A stretch of 64,000 bases of DNA, taken from NCBI GenBank assembly GCA_027682205.1, contig JAQDAD010000001.1, positions 310,001 to 374,000 of the forward strand. The letters are read 5' to 3'. The stretch comes from Streptococcaceae bacterium AF54-32pH5A. GTDB lineage: Bacteria > Bacillota > Bacilli > Lactobacillales > Streptococcaceae. The position numbers were made by a program, and so were the translations under genes. Shown piece after piece: positions 52,759 through 62,377 of this stretch (position 1 is its first letter; every line of letters begins with the position of its first letter). A model generated the notes under the pieces. It was not told the origin of the DNA, did no database searches, and saw nothing but the letters and a program-made list of their open reading frames with translations.

Positions 52759-54321
52759 TTATACGTTAGGCAGATCGCGATAGGAAACGCTTCGTCCCAT
52801 CTCACCAGCATTCTCCTTTTGAACAAAGGTATTGGCATTGATGTAGGCAATAGCTGAAGCCTTCAGTACATCGAAATCAATCCCTGCTGCATTAAAGATG
52901 GTCTCTGTATCTCTGTTTTCAACAGTCACCAATACCCGAGCCTGGGCATCAATCCCATCTGTCACCGCATCAATAGTGTAGGATACCAAACGAACGGATT
53001 GGTTAAAGAACTTGTCAATAGCATTAAAGATAGCTTCAACAGAACCTTGTCCTGTCGCATTAAATTCGACCTTCTCACCATCCATATTAGCTAAGCTAAC
53101 GAGCGCTTCGATGTCATTATCTGCATGTGTTTGCAGTTGTAAATCATCAAAGTGGAAGCCTTCTGGGTTTTCAACCATGGTTCCAGCTACCAGAGCTCGA
53201 ATATCTGCATCTGTGATTTCTTGTTTCTTATCAGCCAGCGCCTTGAACTTAGCAAAGAGTGGCTTGATGTCCTCTTCTGTAAAGTCAAGGGCCAGTTCTC
53301 TTAGTTTTTCAACAAAGGCATGGCGACCAGACAATTTTCCAAGCGGAAGACTATTACTCTTAACACCAACCAGTTCAGGGGTGATGATCTCATAAGTGAG
53401 AGGATTTTTAAGGACTCCATCTTGGTGAATACCAGATTCGTGAGAAAAGGCATTGCCACCAACGACGGCCTTATTTTTAGGAACTGGAATACCTGAGAAG
53501 CGAGAAACCATTTCAGACGTATTCATTGTTTCATCCAAAACAATATCACTAGTTGCTTGGAAGAAATCCTCACGAATCTTTAAAGCAACAGCTACTTCTT
53601 CAAGAGCAACATTACCTGCGCGTTCACCTATACCATTAATAGTTCCTTGGACACGTCCAGCGCCGTGTTTAATTGCTGTCAAAGTATTTGCAGTTGCCAT
53701 ACCGAGATCATCGTGACAGTGGACACCAAAGACAACTTTATGATCTGATTTAATATTTTCAGTCAAGTGATCAAAGATGCGTGCAAACTCTTCTGGAGTC
53801 GTAAAGCCAACTGTGTCAGGGATATTTATATAAGAAGCCCCTGCATCAACCGCTGTTTGAACGACTTGCAAGAGGAAATCCAACTCTGTTCTAGTCGCAT
53901 CTTCAGGAGAGAACTCGACAACTTCAAACTTAGAACGTGCATAAGAAACATGCTCCTTAATAGCTTCTAAAATCTCTTCCTTGCTCTTATTGAGTTTATA
54001 CTTGCGGTGAATCGGACTGGTAGCAATAAAGACATGAATCTGTGGATACTTGGCATCCTTAAGTGCCTCATAACAAGCATCAATATCAGATTTTACAGAA
54101 CGAGCTAATCCTGTCACTGCTGTTTTTTTCATGGCTTTAGCAATTTCTTGAACAGCTATAAATGAATCTGGACTAGCGGCCGGAAAACCAGCTTCAATTA
54201 CAGATATCCCCCATTTCTCCAGCTGTCTTGCAATGGAAACTTTTTCCTTTATTGAGAAGTTAACACCAGGTGTTTGTTCCCCATCACGAAGACTTGTATC
54301 AAAAAATTCAACTTTACGCAT
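52759..54321 (-). CDS. leuA: 2-isopropylmalate synthase
   Basis: First enzyme of leucine synthesis, 520 residues. The TIM-barrel start FFDTSLRDGEQTPGV and a C-terminal regulatory leucine-binding domain (about residues 390-510) are present, so feedback inhibition is likely. The gene lies behind a leucine attenuator and a CodY box. Confidence 0.96.
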   Translation of the reverse strand: MRKVEFFDTSLRDGEQTPGVNFSIKEKVSIARQLEKWGISVIEAGFPAASPDSFIAVQEIAKAMKKTAVTGLARSVKSDIDACYEALKDAKYPQIHVFIATSPIHRKYKLNKSKEEILEAIKEHVSYARSKFEVVEFSPEDATRTELDFLLQVVQTAVDAGASYINIPDTVGFTTPEEFARIFDHLTENIKSDHKVVFGVHCHDDLGMATANTLTAIKHGAGRVQGTINGIGERAGNVALEEVAVALKIREDFFQATSDIVLDETMNTSEMVSRFSGIPVPKNKAVVGGNAFSHESGIHQDGVLKNPLTYEIITPELVGVKSNSLPLGKLSGRHAFVEKLRELALDFTEEDIKPLFAKFKALADKKQEITDADIRALVAGTMVENPEGFHFDDLQLQTHADNDIEALVSLANMDGEKVEFNATGQGSVEAIFNAIDKFFNQSVRLVSYTIDAVTDGIDAQARVLVTVENRDTETIFNAAGIDFDVLKASAIAYINANTFVQKENAGEMGRSVSYRDLPNV

Positions 54322-54356
54322 AAGATTTCCCCTTTTCCAAATGTAGTATTAAAAAA

Positions 54357-54386
54357 ACATCTCGCTCAGAAACCCAAGCGAGATGT
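54357..54386 (-). terminator. Leucine attenuator terminator
   Basis: Minus strand stem ACATCTCGCT/AGCGAGATGT with a 10-base loop, followed by TTTTTTT. It lies 47 bases beyond the leader stop codon and 36 bases before leuA. Confidence 0.9.
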
Positions 54387-54432
54387 TGATTTACTCCCGC
54401 TTGGTAAGCCAAACAGGACTAATGCTTTTGCA

Positions 54433-54486
54433 CTAGCCCGAGTACCTCAACAACAAAGCAAATTGATTAAACTTAGCTGTTTTCAT
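54433..54486 (-). CDS. leuL: Leucine operon leader peptide
   Basis: 17-residue peptide MKTAKFNQFALLLRYSG with three adjacent leucine codons (TTG TTG TTG), preceded by AAGGAG at eight bases. A ribosome stalled at the leucine codons during leucine shortage would prevent the downstream terminator from forming. Confidence 0.85.
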   Translation of the reverse strand: MKTAKFNQFALLLRYSG

Positions 54487-54522
54487 GTTTGACTTTCTCC
54501 TTCGTTTGATATCTTGTTTAGT

Positions 54523-54551
54523 ATTTTAGCATAGCTAAAAGTACTTGTCAA
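54523..54551 (-). promoter_or_regulatory. Promoter of the leu operon
   Basis: Minus strand TTGACA (54551-54546), 17 bases, TAAAAT (54528-54523) with an extended TGC. The transcript begins shortly before the leader peptide. Confidence 0.85.
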
Positions 54552-54563
54552 GAAAAAATCCAA

Positions 54564-54578
54564 TATTTTCTGAAAATT
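54564..54578. promoter_or_regulatory. CodY box upstream of the leu promoter
   Basis: TATTTTCTGAAAATT matches the CodY consensus AATTTTCWGAAAATT at 14 of 15 positions. It lies 13 bases upstream of the -35 box. CodY with branched-chain amino acids would be expected to repress. Confidence 0.8.
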
Positions 54579-54635
54579 TCTTCAGTAAAGAATATTTTGT
54601 TAATTGAAAGTATTTGAAAAATCAAGTGAATTTCC

Positions 54636-55292
54636 TTACTTTTTCAATGTCAAATTCCAACTGATTTCTAGCAAATCTAGAACTTCATCATCAGATAAAC
54701 TATCATCAAGAGCCAGACTAATCCAGTAGCGTTTGTTCATATGAAAGGCTGGGTAAATGCCCTTATGTGAAAGCAAGTCCGCTACTTGATCGTGTTTGAG
54801 GTTGACTGCTTCCACTTGCCCATCTCTCCCCTTTCCTAGTTTATCCCAAGGTATTCTCATTAAAATAGCATACCATTTTTGATTACCTTCATGGCGTAAT
54901 ACAGCTGTATCAGGTGATTTCTCCCACAGATATTCTAACTGATTACCATATTTTTCCTGAACCTGATCCATGATTCGCTTAGTCTGAGGACAGATAAAAT
55001 CCTGTACATCAAAGCAAGCCTTCCGAATCTGGTAAAGAATCTCCAAACAAGCCTCACGGACACTTCCGACAAAACTTCCCCGCATACTTTCCATGTGTAC
55101 TTGAGGATAGAGATCACCCGTTTCCTGGTCAAAGACCTGAAAACTCACATTATCAGGAGTGATAGAGACTGTTATGAAAAAGTCACCCTGTAAAAGCTGG
55201 CAACTATAGGTCCAGACTCCCTCATTTTCTATAAAACCATAAGCACTGGCCTTTTCTTGATTAAACTGATAGGATTTAAAAATTTCAAACAT
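54636..55292 (-). CDS. MmcQ/YjbR-family protein
   Basis: Protein of 218 residues. The C-terminal 110 residues are YjbR-like (VEAVNLKHDQVADLLSHKGIYPAFHMNKRYWISLAL), a small CyaY-like fold. The N-terminal part is a domain common in streptococcal versions. No membrane segment. Function unknown. Confidence 0.82.
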   Translation of the reverse strand: MFEIFKSYQFNQEKASAYGFIENEGVWTYSCQLLQGDFFITVSITPDNVSFQVFDQETGDLYPQVHMESMRGSFVGSVREACLEILYQIRKACFDVQDFICPQTKRIMDQVQEKYGNQLEYLWEKSPDTAVLRHEGNQKWYAILMRIPWDKLGKGRDGQVEAVNLKHDQVADLLSHKGIYPAFHMNKRYWISLALDDSLSDDEVLDLLEISWNLTLKK

Positions 55293-55336
55293 AAGTGAAA
55301 ACTGCTACCAAAAGCTAGCAGTTCCTTTCTATTTTT

Positions 55337-55969
55337 TTAAAAGACAACCTTGGTACCGTGAAGCTGTGTCACACCAAGTTGGTCAATAAAGGTTTGACGG
55401 TTGTCTAAGTCAATCCCCCCACCTGGCAGAATTTCAATTTTACCTTTAGCGTGCTCCAAAATTCTGTGATAGTGAGCAAACCGTTTCTCTAGCGAATCAC
55501 CAGACACACCAGCACGAGTCAAGATACGAGTGACGCCAGCTTGGCTGAGCCAGTCAATAGCTTCCAACTGATCTTCATCACTCAATTCATCAAAGGCCAT
55601 GTGAAAGACAATTTCCATTCCTTTTGAAGCGGCAATCAACTTCTCAAGATTGACCTTGTCCAACTTCTTATCAGCAGTTAAAGCACCAAAGACGACTCCT
55701 TGACTTCCAGCTTGAGCAGTCAAACGAATGTCTTCTAGCATGATGGCAATTTCCAGATCATGATAGACAAAGTCGCCACCACGTGGACGAATCATGGTCA
55801 TAATGGTGCTATCATAGTTAGAAGCCAATTCAACCGCTGCCTTTGTTACTCCATAGCTAGGTGTTGTGCCACCTACTGCTAGATTATCACAAAGTTCGAT
55901 TCGACGAGCTCCAGCCTGCATAGCTTTTTCAAGCAAGGTCACATTTTCAGCACAAAATTCGTAAATCAT
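55337..55969 (-). CDS. cutC: Copper homeostasis protein CutC
   Basis: TIM-barrel protein of 210 residues with the family start EFCAENVTLLEKAMQAGARRIELCDNLAVGG and GGDFVYHDLEIAIM. CutC is linked to copper handling, but its role is disputed. Monocistronic as seen. Confidence 0.92.
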   Translation of the reverse strand: MIYEFCAENVTLLEKAMQAGARRIELCDNLAVGGTTPSYGVTKAAVELASNYDSTIMTMIRPRGGDFVYHDLEIAIMLEDIRLTAQAGSQGVVFGALTADKKLDKVNLEKLIAASKGMEIVFHMAFDELSDEDQLEAIDWLSQAGVTRILTRAGVSGDSLEKRFAHYHRILEHAKGKIEILPGGGIDLDNRQTFIDQLGVTQLHGTKVVF

Positions 55970-56060
55970 TTGATTCTCCTTGAAAATTACTTTTAATTTA
56001 TTATATCATATTATTTAAATATGTTTTCATTTTTATCAAGGAAATATCAAATTTCAAAAA

Positions 56061-56420
56061 CTAATCCTTATCAGGAATTACTTTAAAGAGATAGTAGGTG
56101 ATAAAGATTGTCAGGGCTCCCAGACCGATTTTAACAGGTAAAAGAGGGGCAAGATAAATGGAAATTCCCATCAAGATATAGATGGATACGATGATCTTTT
56201 TCTTGCGTTCTCGCGCGATTGACTTGGTCTCGCGAAAGTCAGCTACATAAGTCTGATAGAGCTTGGTGTGATAAAGCCAGTCTTCAAAACGCTTAGAGGA
56301 TTTTGAAAAGCAAGCGATTGATAATAAAAGAAAGGGCGTTGTTGGCAAGAGTGGCAGGACAACACCTACAAGAGCTAGAGCCAAAGAAATAAAACCAATA
56401 CAGAAATAAATAATGCGCAT
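56061..56420 (-). CDS. YbaN-like DUF454 membrane protein
   Basis: Protein of 119 residues with the family pattern GVVLPLLPTTPFLLLSIACFSKSSKRFEDWL and three or four membrane helices. Role unknown in the family. It lies after topA with its own stop before the topA terminator. Confidence 0.88.
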   Translation of the reverse strand: MRIIYFCIGFISLALALVGVVLPLLPTTPFLLLSIACFSKSSKRFEDWLYHTKLYQTYVADFRETKSIARERKKKIIVSIYILMGISIYLAPLLPVKIGLGALTIFITYYLFKVIPDKD

Positions 56421-56493
56421 GTCTTCTCCTAATAAAATAATCTTCTACTAGTTTCCCACAAAATGAGGAAATTTGTCAAGTTTAAACTAAAAA

Positions 56494-56519
56494 GAGCCTG
56501 AAATTCATTTTCAGGACTC
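56494..56519 (-). terminator. Terminator of topA
   Basis: Minus strand stem GAGtCCTGAAA/TTTCAGGcTC, 5-base loop, TTTTTAG tail. Confidence 0.85.
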
Positions 56520-56525
56520 TTCATT

Positions 56526-58613
56526 TTATTTAATCTTTTCCTCTTCGTAGTCACCATTACTACATACAACCTGCTTGCCACCACCACGGACTTTTTTCTC
56601 CACAAGGAAGTGTCCGCATTTTGGACAGTCACGGCCAATTGGTTTGTCCCATGAAGTAAATTCACATTCTGGATAGCGATTGCAACCATAGAAGATACGA
56701 TTGCGTTTGGTTTTGCGTTCAATGATTTGTCCTTGATGACAGCTTGGGCACTCAACACCAATCTCCTTAACAATCGCTTGGGTATGACGGCAGTCTGGGA
56801 AATTGCTACAAGCATAGAATTTACCAAAGCGACCTAGCTTAATCACCATTGGACTTCCACAGACTTCACAGTCAAATCCAGCTGGCTCATCCTTGATCTG
56901 GATTTTTTCCATTTCAGATTCAGCCTTGGCTACTTCTTTAGAGAATGGTTTGTAAAAGGCATCAATGACCCGTTGCCACTGCTCTTTTCCAACTTCGACA
57001 TCATCCAGTTTGCCTTCCATTTCAGCTGTGAAGGTCACGTTTACGATGTCTGGGAAGTATTCAACGATGAGCTTGTTAACAATTTCTCCCAACTCAGTTG
57101 GTTCAAAGCGTTTGGCTGCCAGACGAACATAGTAGCGTTTCTGGATGGTTTCTATGGTCGGAGCGTAGGTTGAAGGACGTCCAACACCATTTTCTTCCAA
57201 GGTCTTGATAAGCGTCGCTTCTGAATAGCGAGCTGGCGGTTGGGTGAAATGTTGTTCAGGCTTGCTATTCACCTGCTTGACTACATCTCCAACAGCCATA
57301 TCTGGCAACATCTTGTTTTTGTCAGAGTCATTGTAGATAGCAAGATAACCATCAAACTTAACCTGGCTACCATTTGCTGCAAACTGGACTCCATTTTGAG
57401 AGAGCTTGACAGCCATGGTATCAAAGATAGCTCCCGTCATCTGGCTCGCTACAAAGCGGTTCCAGATAAGGGTATAGAGCTTAAGCTGGTCTTTGTCCAA
57501 GTACTTAGCGATGCTTTCTGGTGTATTAAAGACGCTAGATGGACGAATGGCTTCGTGGGCATCTTGAGCACCTGAGGCATTTTTGACCTTGCTACCATGC
57601 TTGGAATACTTGCTACCAAAACGATCGTTGATATAGCTTGCCGCTTCGTTCTGAGCCACAGGGCTGATACGGGTCGAGTCGGTACGCATATAGGTAATCA
57701 AACCTTGTACGCCTGTACCGATATTGATCCCTTCATAGAGCTGTTGGGCAACCATCATGGTCTTACGAGTACGGAAATTGATTTTGTTGGCAGCATCCAT
57801 TTGCATGGTTGAGGTCGTATAAGGTAGTGGCGCATTGCGTTTGCGCTCCTTCTTATCTACCTGATCCACTGTAAAATCTTTGCTCGTTAGATGGGACAAG
57901 ACTTCTTTGACCTCTTCATTGGTGGTCAATTTCATCTTTTTGCCATTCATACCATAGAAAGAAGCCTGAAATTGCTTAGTTCCCTTCTTAAAGACACCAT
58001 CAATTGTCCAGTATTCTTCTGGTTGGAAGGCATTGATTTCATTTTCACGGTCAATGATGAGCTTAAGGGCAACCGACTGCACGCGTCCTGCTGATAAGCC
58101 CTTCTTGACCTTTTTCCACAAAATAGGCGAAATCGAATACCCTACCAAGCGGTCCAAGACACGACGAGCTTGTTGGGCGTCAACCAAGTCCATATCAATC
58201 TTGCGAGGTTCTTTAAAGGCATTTTTTACTGCGTCCTTGGTGATTTCATTAAAGACCACACGGTTGGCATCATTCTCATCCAAATCAAGGATATGAGCCA
58301 AATGCCAGGAAATTGCTTCTCCTTCACGGTCCGGGTCACTCGCCAGAAAGACTTTATTGGCCTTTTTAGCTTCTTTTTTCAAGTCATTAATGAGAGGGCC
58401 TTTTCCACGGATATTGATATACTGCGGTTCATAGTTATTTTCAATGTCAACTGACATACTGGATTTTTTCAAATCACGTATATGACCGACACTGGCTAAA
58501 ACCTTATAATTTCTGCCTAGATATTTCTCAATCGTTTTCGCCTTGGCAGGCGACTCCACGATGACTAGATTTTTCTTAACTGTTGATTTTTTCTTCTTTG
58601 TTGCCGTAGCCAC
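56526..58613 (-). CDS. topA: DNA topoisomerase I
   Basis: Type IA topoisomerase of 695 residues that relaxes negative supercoils. Order: TOPRIM ([15 protein letters not shown] ... [17 protein letters not shown]), catalytic Tyr in [10 protein letters not shown], then two complete zinc fingers (CEVCGSPM...[16 protein letters not shown]...CNRYPEC) and a third that lacks its last cysteine (CPKCG ... [10 protein letters not shown]). The start is the GTG at 58613 with AAAGGTG before it (MATATKKKK, the known pneumococcal start); the ATG at 58631 has no ribosome site. Confidence 0.94.
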   Translation of the reverse strand: MATATKKKKSTVKKNLVIVESPAKAKTIEKYLGRNYKVLASVGHIRDLKKSSMSVDIENNYEPQYINIRGKGPLINDLKKEAKKANKVFLASDPDREGEAISWHLAHILDLDENDANRVVFNEITKDAVKNAFKEPRKIDMDLVDAQQARRVLDRLVGYSISPILWKKVKKGLSAGRVQSVALKLIIDRENEINAFQPEEYWTIDGVFKKGTKQFQASFYGMNGKKMKLTTNEEVKEVLSHLTSKDFTVDQVDKKERKRNAPLPYTTSTMQMDAANKINFRTRKTMMVAQQLYEGINIGTGVQGLITYMRTDSTRISPVAQNEAASYINDRFGSKYSKHGSKVKNASGAQDAHEAIRPSSVFNTPESIAKYLDKDQLKLYTLIWNRFVASQMTGAIFDTMAVKLSQNGVQFAANGSQVKFDGYLAIYNDSDKNKMLPDMAVGDVVKQVNSKPEQHFTQPPARYSEATLIKTLEENGVGRPSTYAPTIETIQKRYYVRLAAKRFEPTELGEIVNKLIVEYFPDIVNVTFTAEMEGKLDDVEVGKEQWQRVIDAFYKPFSKEVAKAESEMEKIQIKDEPAGFDCEVCGSPMVIKLGRFGKFYACSNFPDCRHTQAIVKEIGVECPSCHQGQIIERKTKRNRIFYGCNRYPECEFTSWDKPIGRDCPKCGHFLVEKKVRGGGKQVVCSNGDYEEEKIK

Positions 58614-58730
58614 ACTATCACACCTTTTCAAAGTAATAAACTTTATAAAGTGTAAACCATTTTTAAAGACCTGTCAAGACTTAACTCCTATAGTATAGAA
58701 GAAAAGTTTATCTGAATGAACAATTTCTCC

Positions 58731-59579
58731 TTAAAATTCAAACTCAGCTAGCACATCCTGACCGCTGGTGATTAGTTTTGCTCCCTCTTGGATTAGATGG
58801 TGACAGCCATCTGAATGACCATCTAAAATGTTTCCTGGAATGGCAAAAACATCGCGTCCTTCTTCCATGGCACGCTCACAAGTAATGAGACTCCCCGAGC
58901 GCATCCTTGCCTCTGCTACAATAACTCCACGACACAGTCCTGCTATAATACGATTACGAGCTGGAAAGTGAAATTTCAAAGGTTCTTCACCTGGACCGTA
59001 CTCGCTGAGAATCAAGTGATGATTGCCTATGTACTCCTGCAAGCGTTTATTAGCACGTGGATAAAACACATCCAATCCAGTTCCAATGACAGCAATCGTT
59101 CGTCCTCCATTCTGGAGCGCAGCCATATGGGCAGCGGTATCGATTCCTTTGGCTAGGCCACTAACCACGATTAACTCGTTTTCCAATCCTTGGATAATTT
59201 TCTGAACCGACTTAGCACCTTGGCTCGAACAAGAACGACTCCCTACAAGAGCAACCTTTGGAAATTTCAATAAGTCCAGATTCCCTTTATAAAACAAGAG
59301 AGCTGGAGGGTCATAAATCTCACTCAAATCCCAAGGATAACAGTCGTCTAGAATCGAGAAGGATGGGAATTTTTGAAACTCCTTCTCCAACTGTGCATCA
59401 TCTATCTGGAAATAGCGTTCCATAAAGACAGCAGGATTGCGGCAACCAGAGATTTCAGCAATATCTCCTAACAAGAGCTCCTGATCTACGGTCTCGTCAT
59501 ATTCAAGAACAGTTAAGATCTGTTGATTGGTCAGGCCAGCTTTGCGCAGTTTATAGATCTCATAGTTATCAATTTTCAT
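58731..59579 (-). CDS. dprA: DNA processing protein DprA
   Basis: Competence protein of 282 residues that loads RecA on incoming single-stranded DNA. The Rossmann motif VALVGSRSCSSQGAK and SGLAKGIDTAAH are typical. The start is at 59579 because GGAG lies six bases before it; the ATG at 59591 is inside that region. A ComX cin-box lies 34 bases upstream. Confidence 0.95.
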   Translation of the reverse strand: MKIDNYEIYKLRKAGLTNQQILTVLEYDETVDQELLLGDIAEISGCRNPAVFMERYFQIDDAQLEKEFQKFPSFSILDDCYPWDLSEIYDPPALLFYKGNLDLLKFPKVALVGSRSCSSQGAKSVQKIIQGLENELIVVSGLAKGIDTAAHMAALQNGGRTIAVIGTGLDVFYPRANKRLQEYIGNHHLILSEYGPGEEPLKFHFPARNRIIAGLCRGVIVAEARMRSGSLITCERAMEEGRDVFAIPGNILDGHSDGCHHLIQEGAKLITSGQDVLAEFEF

Positions 59580-59612
59580 AAGAAACTCCATTTCTTTTTC
59601 TACTCATCTATC

Positions 59613-59620
59613 TATTCGTA
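59613..59620 (-). promoter_or_regulatory. ComX cin-box of dprA
   Basis: TACGAATA on the minus strand, exact consensus for the sigma-X late competence promoters, 34 bases before the dprA start. It shows that the organism has the ComX competence regulon. Confidence 0.9.
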
Positions 59621-59706
59621 AAAAACATAAAAAGAAGACATGAAAATCTGATTTTTGCATTTATTCAACTTTCGTATTTGATAGCTTGTGTTTACCAAAA
59701 ATAGAA

Positions 59707-59735
59707 AAAACTCTTGAAAATTTCTCAAGAGTTTT
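59707..59735. terminator. Terminator of lepA
   Basis: AAAACTCTTGA/TCAAGAGTTTT, 7-base loop, T-run on both strands. It ends the minus-strand lepA transcript. Confidence 0.88.
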
Positions 59736-59746
59736 GTTTTCTATTT

Positions 59747-61570
59747 CTATTCTTCATCCATGCTCAAGACGCTGAGGAAGGCTTCTTGTGGAACTTCTAC
59801 TGATCCGATAGCCTTCATGCGTTTCTTACCAGCTTTTTGTTTTTCAAGGAGTTTGCGTTTACGAGAAACGTCACCACCATAACACTTGGCAAGAACATTT
59901 TTACGAAGGGCCTTGATATCAGTACGAGCCACAATCTTGTGTCCAATAGCTGCCTGAATTGGCACCTCAAACTGTTGACGAGGGATGATTTTCTTGAGCT
60001 TATCAACGATGAGTTTCCCACGTTCATAGGCAAAGTCCTTGTGAACGATAAAGCTAAGGGCGTCCACCTTATCACCATTGAGAAGGATGTCCATTTTGAC
60101 CAGCTTAGATGGGCGATACTCTGACAATTCATAGTCAAAACTTGCATAACCACGAGTCGAAGACTTAAGCTTATCAAAGAAGTCAAATACAATTTCAGCA
60201 AGTGGAATTTGATAGATGACATTGACACGATTATCATCAATATAGTCCATGGTTACAAAGTCCCCACGTTTGCGCTGAGCCAGTTCCATCACTGCCCCTA
60301 CGAACTCCTGCGGTACCATGATTTGCGCCTTGACATACGGCTCCTCGATAGTCGCAATCTTAGTTGGATCTGGAAACTCAGACGGGTTAGACACATCCAT
60401 AGACTCACCGTCAGTTTGATTAACCTTGTAGATAACAGACGGAGCTGTCATGATGAGGTCAATGTTGAACTCACGCTCTAAACGCTCTTGGATAACATCC
60501 ATATGGAGAAGTCCAAGGAAACCACAACGGAAACCAAATCCAAGCGCCTGAGATGTTTCTGGTTCAAACTGCAAGCTGGCATCGTTGAGTTGCAATTTTT
60601 CAAGGGCTTCACGAAGGTCATTGTACTTGTTTGATTCGATTGGATAAAGACCCGCAAAGACCATAGGGTTCATTTGCTTGTAACCATCAAGTGGTTCTGC
60701 TGCAGGATTGCTTGCTAGGGTCACTGTATCTCCGACACGCGTGTCTTGAACCGTCTTGATAGAAGCCGCAATATAACCAACGTCACCTGTCGCTAGGAAC
60801 TCACGCCCTACTGCTTTGGGTGTGAAAATTCCGACCTCAGTCACATCAAAGGTCTTGCCATTGCTCATAAGCTGAATCTTATCGCCAGGTTTGACTACTC
60901 CGTCCATAACACGAACTTGGAGAATAACCCCACGGTAAGCATCGTAGACAGAGTCGAAAATCAAGGCCTTGAGGGGCGCCGTCACATCACCAGTTGGGGC
61001 TGGGACTTTTTCCACGATTTGCTCGAGGATTTCTTCGATACCAATACCAGCCTTGGCAGAAGCCAAAACTGCTTCACTGGTATCCAGTCCAATGACATCC
61101 TCAATCTCTGTGCGTACGCGCTCAGGATCGGCTGCTGGTAGGTCAATCTTGTTAATAACTGGAAGAATTTCCAAATCATTGTCCAAGGCTAGATAAACAT
61201 TGGCAAGTGTTTGAGCCTCAATCCCTTGAGCAGCATCGACCACCAAAATCGCTCCCTCACAGGCAGCCAGAGAACGCGAAACTTCATAGGTAAAGTCCAC
61301 GTGCCCAGGTGTGTCAATCAAGTGGAAAATGTAGGTCTCACCGTCTTTAGCAGTGTAATTCAGCTCAATAGCATTGAGTTTGATGGTAATCCCACGTTCC
61401 CGTTCTAGGTCCATACTATCCAGAAGCTGGGCTTGCATTTCACGACTAGAAACCGTCTCCGTCTTTTCCAAAATGCGGTCCGCCAGCGTTGACTTTCCGT
61501 GGTCAATATGGGCGATAATAGAAAAGTTCCGGATCTTCTCCTGTCGTTTTTTCAATTCTTCTAAATTCAT
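59747..61570 (-). CDS. lepA: Elongation factor 4 (LepA)
   Basis: Translational GTPase of 607 residues, ribosome back-translocase. G1 motif [16 protein letters not shown]2 RERGITIK, G3 DTPGHVD, G4 NKIDL and the LepA-specific C-terminal domain are all visible. Normal family length. Confidence 0.97.
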   Translation of the reverse strand: MNLEELKKRQEKIRNFSIIAHIDHGKSTLADRILEKTETVSSREMQAQLLDSMDLERERGITIKLNAIELNYTAKDGETYIFHLIDTPGHVDFTYEVSRSLAACEGAILVVDAAQGIEAQTLANVYLALDNDLEILPVINKIDLPAADPERVRTEIEDVIGLDTSEAVLASAKAGIGIEEILEQIVEKVPAPTGDVTAPLKALIFDSVYDAYRGVILQVRVMDGVVKPGDKIQLMSNGKTFDVTEVGIFTPKAVGREFLATGDVGYIAASIKTVQDTRVGDTVTLASNPAAEPLDGYKQMNPMVFAGLYPIESNKYNDLREALEKLQLNDASLQFEPETSQALGFGFRCGFLGLLHMDVIQERLEREFNIDLIMTAPSVIYKVNQTDGESMDVSNPSEFPDPTKIATIEEPYVKAQIMVPQEFVGAVMELAQRKRGDFVTMDYIDDNRVNVIYQIPLAEIVFDFFDKLKSSTRGYASFDYELSEYRPSKLVKMDILLNGDKVDALSFIVHKDFAYERGKLIVDKLKKIIPRQQFEVPIQAAIGHKIVARTDIKALRKNVLAKCYGGDVSRKRKLLEKQKAGKKRMKAIGSVEVPQEAFLSVLSMDEE

Positions 61571-61648
61571 GATTCTCTTCCTTTCAGGGTATCTATTAAT
61601 TATAAATTGTTTTTAACATTTTGACAAGACCATACCCTGCTAGGAGTA

Positions 61649-62377
61649 CTAATCTTCGGCAACAAAGCCGTCATTTTCAATGAAATAATGGTCGGTCATG
61701 CCTTGGTCAGTAAAGACAATACCATGAAGGACACCGCCGTAAACGGCTCCCCCATCCATGCCAATCTTGCCATCTTCTGTCACCCAAAGCTCAGCAGTAC
61801 CTCGGTCTTGCTTCAGCAAACCATAAACTGGTGTATGCCCAAAGACAATGGTTTTCCCGGTATGATTTTCAGCTTCGTGGAACGGTTTTCTGAGCCAGAC
61901 TTTCTTGTAATCAGTGGTTTCATGCCAATCATCCAAGGTCAAATCAATACCGGCATGGACAAAGATATACTTGTCTGTCTCAACGACAAAAGGCATCTGG
62001 CGAATAAATTCGACTAAATCTGCTGCTTCCGCCTCAACACGTTTAGCGTCTTCAACTGCATCCACAGGTGCATCTAAGGGACGACCTAGGATCGAGTTAA
62101 TGGTTGTATCACCACCATTTCGACGATAGTGGTCATAGCTTTCTTCGGGATTGTCCAACCAAGTCAAAAACATATACTCGTGGTTTCCTGATAGACAGAT
62201 AGCTCCATGATTGTCCACCAAGTCCTTGACCATTTCTAGAACACGGCGACTATCCTCACCTCGGTCAATCAAATCCCCTAGAAAAAGCAACTGGGTGTGA
62301 CCATCCCATGTTTTGAGAAGGTCTTCCAGCATACCTGCTTTTCCGTGGACATCTCCAATTACATAATAGTCTGTCAT
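61649..62377 (-). CDS. Calcineurin-like metallophosphatase (Ser/Thr- or Ap4A-type)
   Basis: Protein of 242 residues with the PPP metal motifs GDVHG, GDLIDRGED and GNHEY, then HAGI and GHTP. It is closer to serine/threonine or diadenosine tetraphosphatase enzymes than to nucleases. It directly abuts recN (62377/62378) and is probably cotranscribed. Confidence 0.88.
   Translation of the reverse strand: MTDYYVIGDVHGKAGMLEDLLKTWDGHTQLLFLGDLIDRGEDSRRVLEMVKDLVDNHGAICLSGNHEYMFLTWLDNPEESYDHYRRNGGDTTINSILGRPLDAPVDAVEDAKRVEAEAADLVEFIRQMPFVVETDKYIFVHAGIDLTLDDWHETTDYKKVWLRKPFHEAENHTGKTIVFGHTPVYGLLKQDRGTAELWVTEDGKIGMDGGAVYGGVLHGIVFTDQGMTDHYFIENDGFVAED

Noticed and set aside
54322..54560. T-box riboswitch upstream of leuA
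   Set aside because: No T-box sequence or specifier loop is visible; a leader peptide with Leu codons and its terminator explain the region.
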